DNA of 16,651 nucleotides from Halovenus sp. Lineage in GTDB: Archaea; Halobacteriota; Halobacteria; Halobacteriales; Haloarculaceae. Positions 15,428-16,651 of this stretch are shown here, piece after piece. The DNA lies in contig JAQCNG010000079.1 in assembly GCA_028275145.1 (NCBI GenBank), positions 1 to 16,651 on the forward strand, read 5' to 3'. Below the pieces are notes generated by a model. It saw nothing but the letters and a program-made list of their open reading frames with translations, had not been told where the DNA came from and searched no databases. How positions within the stretch are numbered: the stretch's first letter is position 1; each line of letters opens with the position of its first letter. The position numbers were made by a program, and so were the translations under genes.

Positions 15428-15534
15428 TACGGTCGTTCGTGATTGTTTTCCTGGCCACGTCACAGATAGGTCTGTCAGGGCGTGACACACGCAATCTGTG
15501 TCACCAAGGCGATAAAGAGTCACGAACGACCGTA
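15428..15534. repeat. 107-bp element with perfect 15-bp inverted ends and nested hairpins
   Basis: TACGGTCGTTCGTGA (15428-15442) is the exact reverse complement of TCACGAACGACCGTA (15520-15534). Weaker similarity continues inward for about eight bases. Inside are an 8-bp hairpin GTGACACA/TGTGTCAC (15482-15489, 15497-15504) and a 5-bp hairpin ACAGA/TCTGT (15462-15466, 15471-15475). An alternative 7-bp pairing CACAGAT/ATCTGTG (15461-15467, 15494-15500) competes with them. The interior is less GC-rich than the flanks. Both ends carry TA, which fits a small non-autonomous element of the IS630/Tc1 type, but TA is also just part of the palindrome. Other readings are a paired operator for the divergent IscA-type and ribE genes, or a structured RNA. 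CCGTATGAC (15540-15548) repeats the left border GTCATACGG (15424-15432) in inverted form. Confidence 0.75.
15511..15517 (+). promoter_or_regulatory. Possible TATA box for ribE, inside the inverted-repeat element
   Basis: GATAAAG is the best AT-rich hexamer-like site upstream of ribE. Transcription would begin near 15540 and leave a leader of about 119 nt. The leader contains a small hairpin CGAAAG-GCG-CTTTCG (15622-15636) bracketed by GACTG/CAGTC (15601-15605, 15641-15645). I see no match to the conserved core of the bacterial FMN riboswitch. Confidence 0.35.
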
Positions 15535-15658
15535 CCAGTCCGTATGACTCACCCGAACGGGGGGTGCCTGCGGGCAGGGCCCGGGTTCGCGCGCGCAGAC
15601 GACTGTAGGCTTCGGTCGGAACGAAAGGCGCTTTCGGGGGCAGTCCCGATGTGGACGT

Positions 15659-16249
15659 ATGTTCACGGGCATCGTCGAGGAAACCGGCGAGGTGCGTGCC
15701 GTCGAGGTGAGCGAGGACGGCCGCCGGTTGCGCATCGGTACCAGCATCGAGGGACTCACGCGAGGACAGAGCATCAGCGTCAGCGGGGCGTGTCTCACCG
15801 TCGAAGACCACGACGAGGCGGGGTTCGAGGTGTTTCTCGCCAGCGAGACAATCGAGCGGACCTACATGGGGGAACTCGAGGCAGGCGACCTGGTCAACAT
15901 CGAGCGGGCCCTGCCGGCCGACGGGCGCTTCGACGGCCACTTTGTCCAGGGCCACGTCGACGGCACCGCGGAGGTGGCGTCGGTCCGCCAGGTCGATGAG
16001 GACTGGCGGTTCGGGTTCGCGCTCCCGCCGGCGCTCGCACCGTACGTGGTCGAGAAGGGCTCTATCGCCGTCGACGGCATCAGTCTCACCGTTGCCTCCC
16101 TCGCCGATGACTCCTTCGAGGTTGCTATCGTGCCGGAGACGTACGAGGTGACCAGTCTCTCCACGAAGTCGGTCGGCGACCCGGTCCACCTCGAGGTGGA
16201 CGTCGTCGCAAAGTACGTCGAGTCACTCGTCGACGGGTACAACAGCTAG
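15659..16249 (+). CDS. ribE: Riboflavin synthase, bacterial-type (alpha subunit family)
   Basis: The protein has 196 residues and two lumazine-binding repeats of similar sequence: 1-96 (MFTGIVEETGEV, then ISVSGACLTV at 39-48) and 97-196 (VQGHVDGTAEV, then IAVDGISLTV at 136-145). This duplicated beta-barrel catalyses dismutation of two 6,7-dimethyl-8-ribityllumazines to riboflavin, normally as a trimer. The ETIERTYMG stretch (63-71) and GHVDG (98-102) are family hallmarks. The start is the standard MFTGI N-terminus. Many other archaea use the unrelated RibC enzyme instead. The gene is monocistronic here, with no other riboflavin gene in the window, and faces the 3' end of an acyl-CoA dehydrogenase gene across 171 bp. 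Confidence 0.96.
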   Translation: MFTGIVEETGEVRAVEVSEDGRRLRIGTSIEGLTRGQSISVSGACLTVEDHDEAGFEVFLASETIERTYMGELEAGDLVNIERALPADGRFDGHFVQGHVDGTAEVASVRQVDEDWRFGFALPPALAPYVVEKGSIAVDGISLTVASLADDSFEVAIVPETYEVTSLSTKSVGDPVHLEVDVVAKYVESLVDGYNS

Positions 16250-16420
16250 ACAACTGGGGGGTGGGTGCAGGCCGGGCCGGCCAACGCCCGGGGGTCCGGG
16301 GACACCCCTGTGGTTGTTCCCTGCCGAGATGGGGCAGTCCCGTGTGCTCGGGCTGGGGCACTCGACGGCCGAGGGTATGGTCGGTTCGGGCTCTCTCCGA
16401 CGGCTCCGCCGCCGGGGCTC
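16250..16420. other. Convergent intergenic spacer
   Basis: These 171 bp lie between ribE and the opposing acyl-CoA dehydrogenase gene. The spacer is very GC-rich with several short self-complementary runs such as GGCCGGGCCGGCC (16270-16282). There is no T-rich terminator-like run on either strand and no gene that I can support. Confidence 0.3.
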
Positions 16421-16651
16421 TCACTCGAAGGCGGCGAATCCGGTCAGGTCGTTGCCGAGAATCAGCGTGTGGATGTCGTGGGTCCCCTCGTAGGTGTAGA
16501 CAGTCTCCATGTTGGCCATGTGGCGCATCGGCGAGTAGTCGAGCGTGATGCCGTTGCCCCCGAGCATCTCGCGTGCGACGCGGGCCTGGTCGCGCGCGGT
16601 CCGGACGTTGTTGCGCTTGGCCATCGACACCTGCTCGGGTCGCAGGTCGCC
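16421..16651 (-). CDS. Acyl-CoA dehydrogenase, glutaryl-CoA dehydrogenase-like, C-terminal 76 residues
   Basis: The frame is open to the window edge and ends at TGA (16421-16423). The visible part is the C-terminal helical domain: [12 protein letters not shown], the catalytic-base motif TYEGTHDIH (E55 of the fragment) and [10 protein letters not shown]. The [13 protein letters not shown] pattern matches glutaryl-CoA dehydrogenase more closely than medium- or short-chain acyl-CoA dehydrogenases. These FAD enzymes oxidise acyl-CoA and pass electrons to ETF. The substrate cannot be fixed without the N-terminal domain. The gene's neighbours upstream are outside the window. Confidence 0.9.
   Translation of the reverse strand, partial: GDLRPEQVSMAKRNNVRTARDQARVAREMLGGNGITLDYSPMRHMANMETVYTYEGTHDIHTLILGNDLTGFAAFE

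Noticed and set aside
15543..15999. ATG 29 nt after a TATA-like box, opening a frame before ribE
   Set aside because: The frame continues out of phase through ribE and yields an Arg-rich, low-acid product typical of an out-of-frame shadow. The TATA spacing is better read as a start of ribE transcription.

Overview
The window is chromosomal DNA from a haloarchaeon (class Halobacteria). The sequence is very GC-rich. The credible proteins are rich in Asp, Glu, Ala, Gly and Val, as expected of a salt-in proteome. Several gene families point the same way: phosphomevalonate decarboxylase of the archaeal alternate mevalonate pathway, UPF0179, DUF63 and TatC. Several starts have an AT-rich TATA-like element 26-32 nt upstream of the ATG, as expected for leaderless archaeal transcripts. 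I cannot name the genus from the sequence alone.

Left third (1-6655): the 3' end of a MoxR-type AAA+ ATPase gene runs rightward into a tightly packed leftward operon of four genes. In transcription order these encode a membrane-anchored transglutaminase/DUF4129 protein, a small two-TM protein, a DUF58 protein and a polytopic membrane protein. All three junctions overlap or abut (TGATG, ATGA, TGA|GTG). This is the widespread but poorly understood MoxR/DUF58/transglutaminase envelope module. Here its ATPase is convergent with the rest, and the DUF58 protein carries a degenerate metal site and a long disordered insert.

Middle (6948-12584): DUF63 membrane protein (+), glutamine-dependent NAD synthetase nadE (-), phosphomevalonate decarboxylase mvaD (+), UPF0179 Cys-rich protein (-) and a TatC translocase subunit (+) with a long acidic N-terminal tail. 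nadE/mvaD and UPF0179/tatC are divergent pairs with short shared promoter regions.

Right part (12680-16651): a one-frame fusion of NAD kinase (N-terminal) and inositol-monophosphatase/FBPase-like phosphatase (C-terminal) lies on the minus strand, divergent from a two-CBS-domain protein. An IscA/HesB-type Fe-S protein (-) and riboflavin synthase ribE (+) follow, separated by about 295 bp. That gap holds a striking 107-bp element with perfect 15-bp inverted ends and nested hairpins. The window ends in the C-terminus of an acyl-CoA dehydrogenase of glutaryl-CoA dehydrogenase type (-).

NAD synthesis (nadE), NADP formation or turnover (kinase-phosphatase fusion) and flavin synthesis (ribE) all occur here, but as separate transcription units. 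There is no CRISPR array, tRNA, rRNA, phage gene or intact insertion sequence. The most unusual items are the 107-bp inverted-repeat element, the kinase-phosphatase fusion in the order opposite to the characterised methanogen enzyme, and the modified DUF58 protein.
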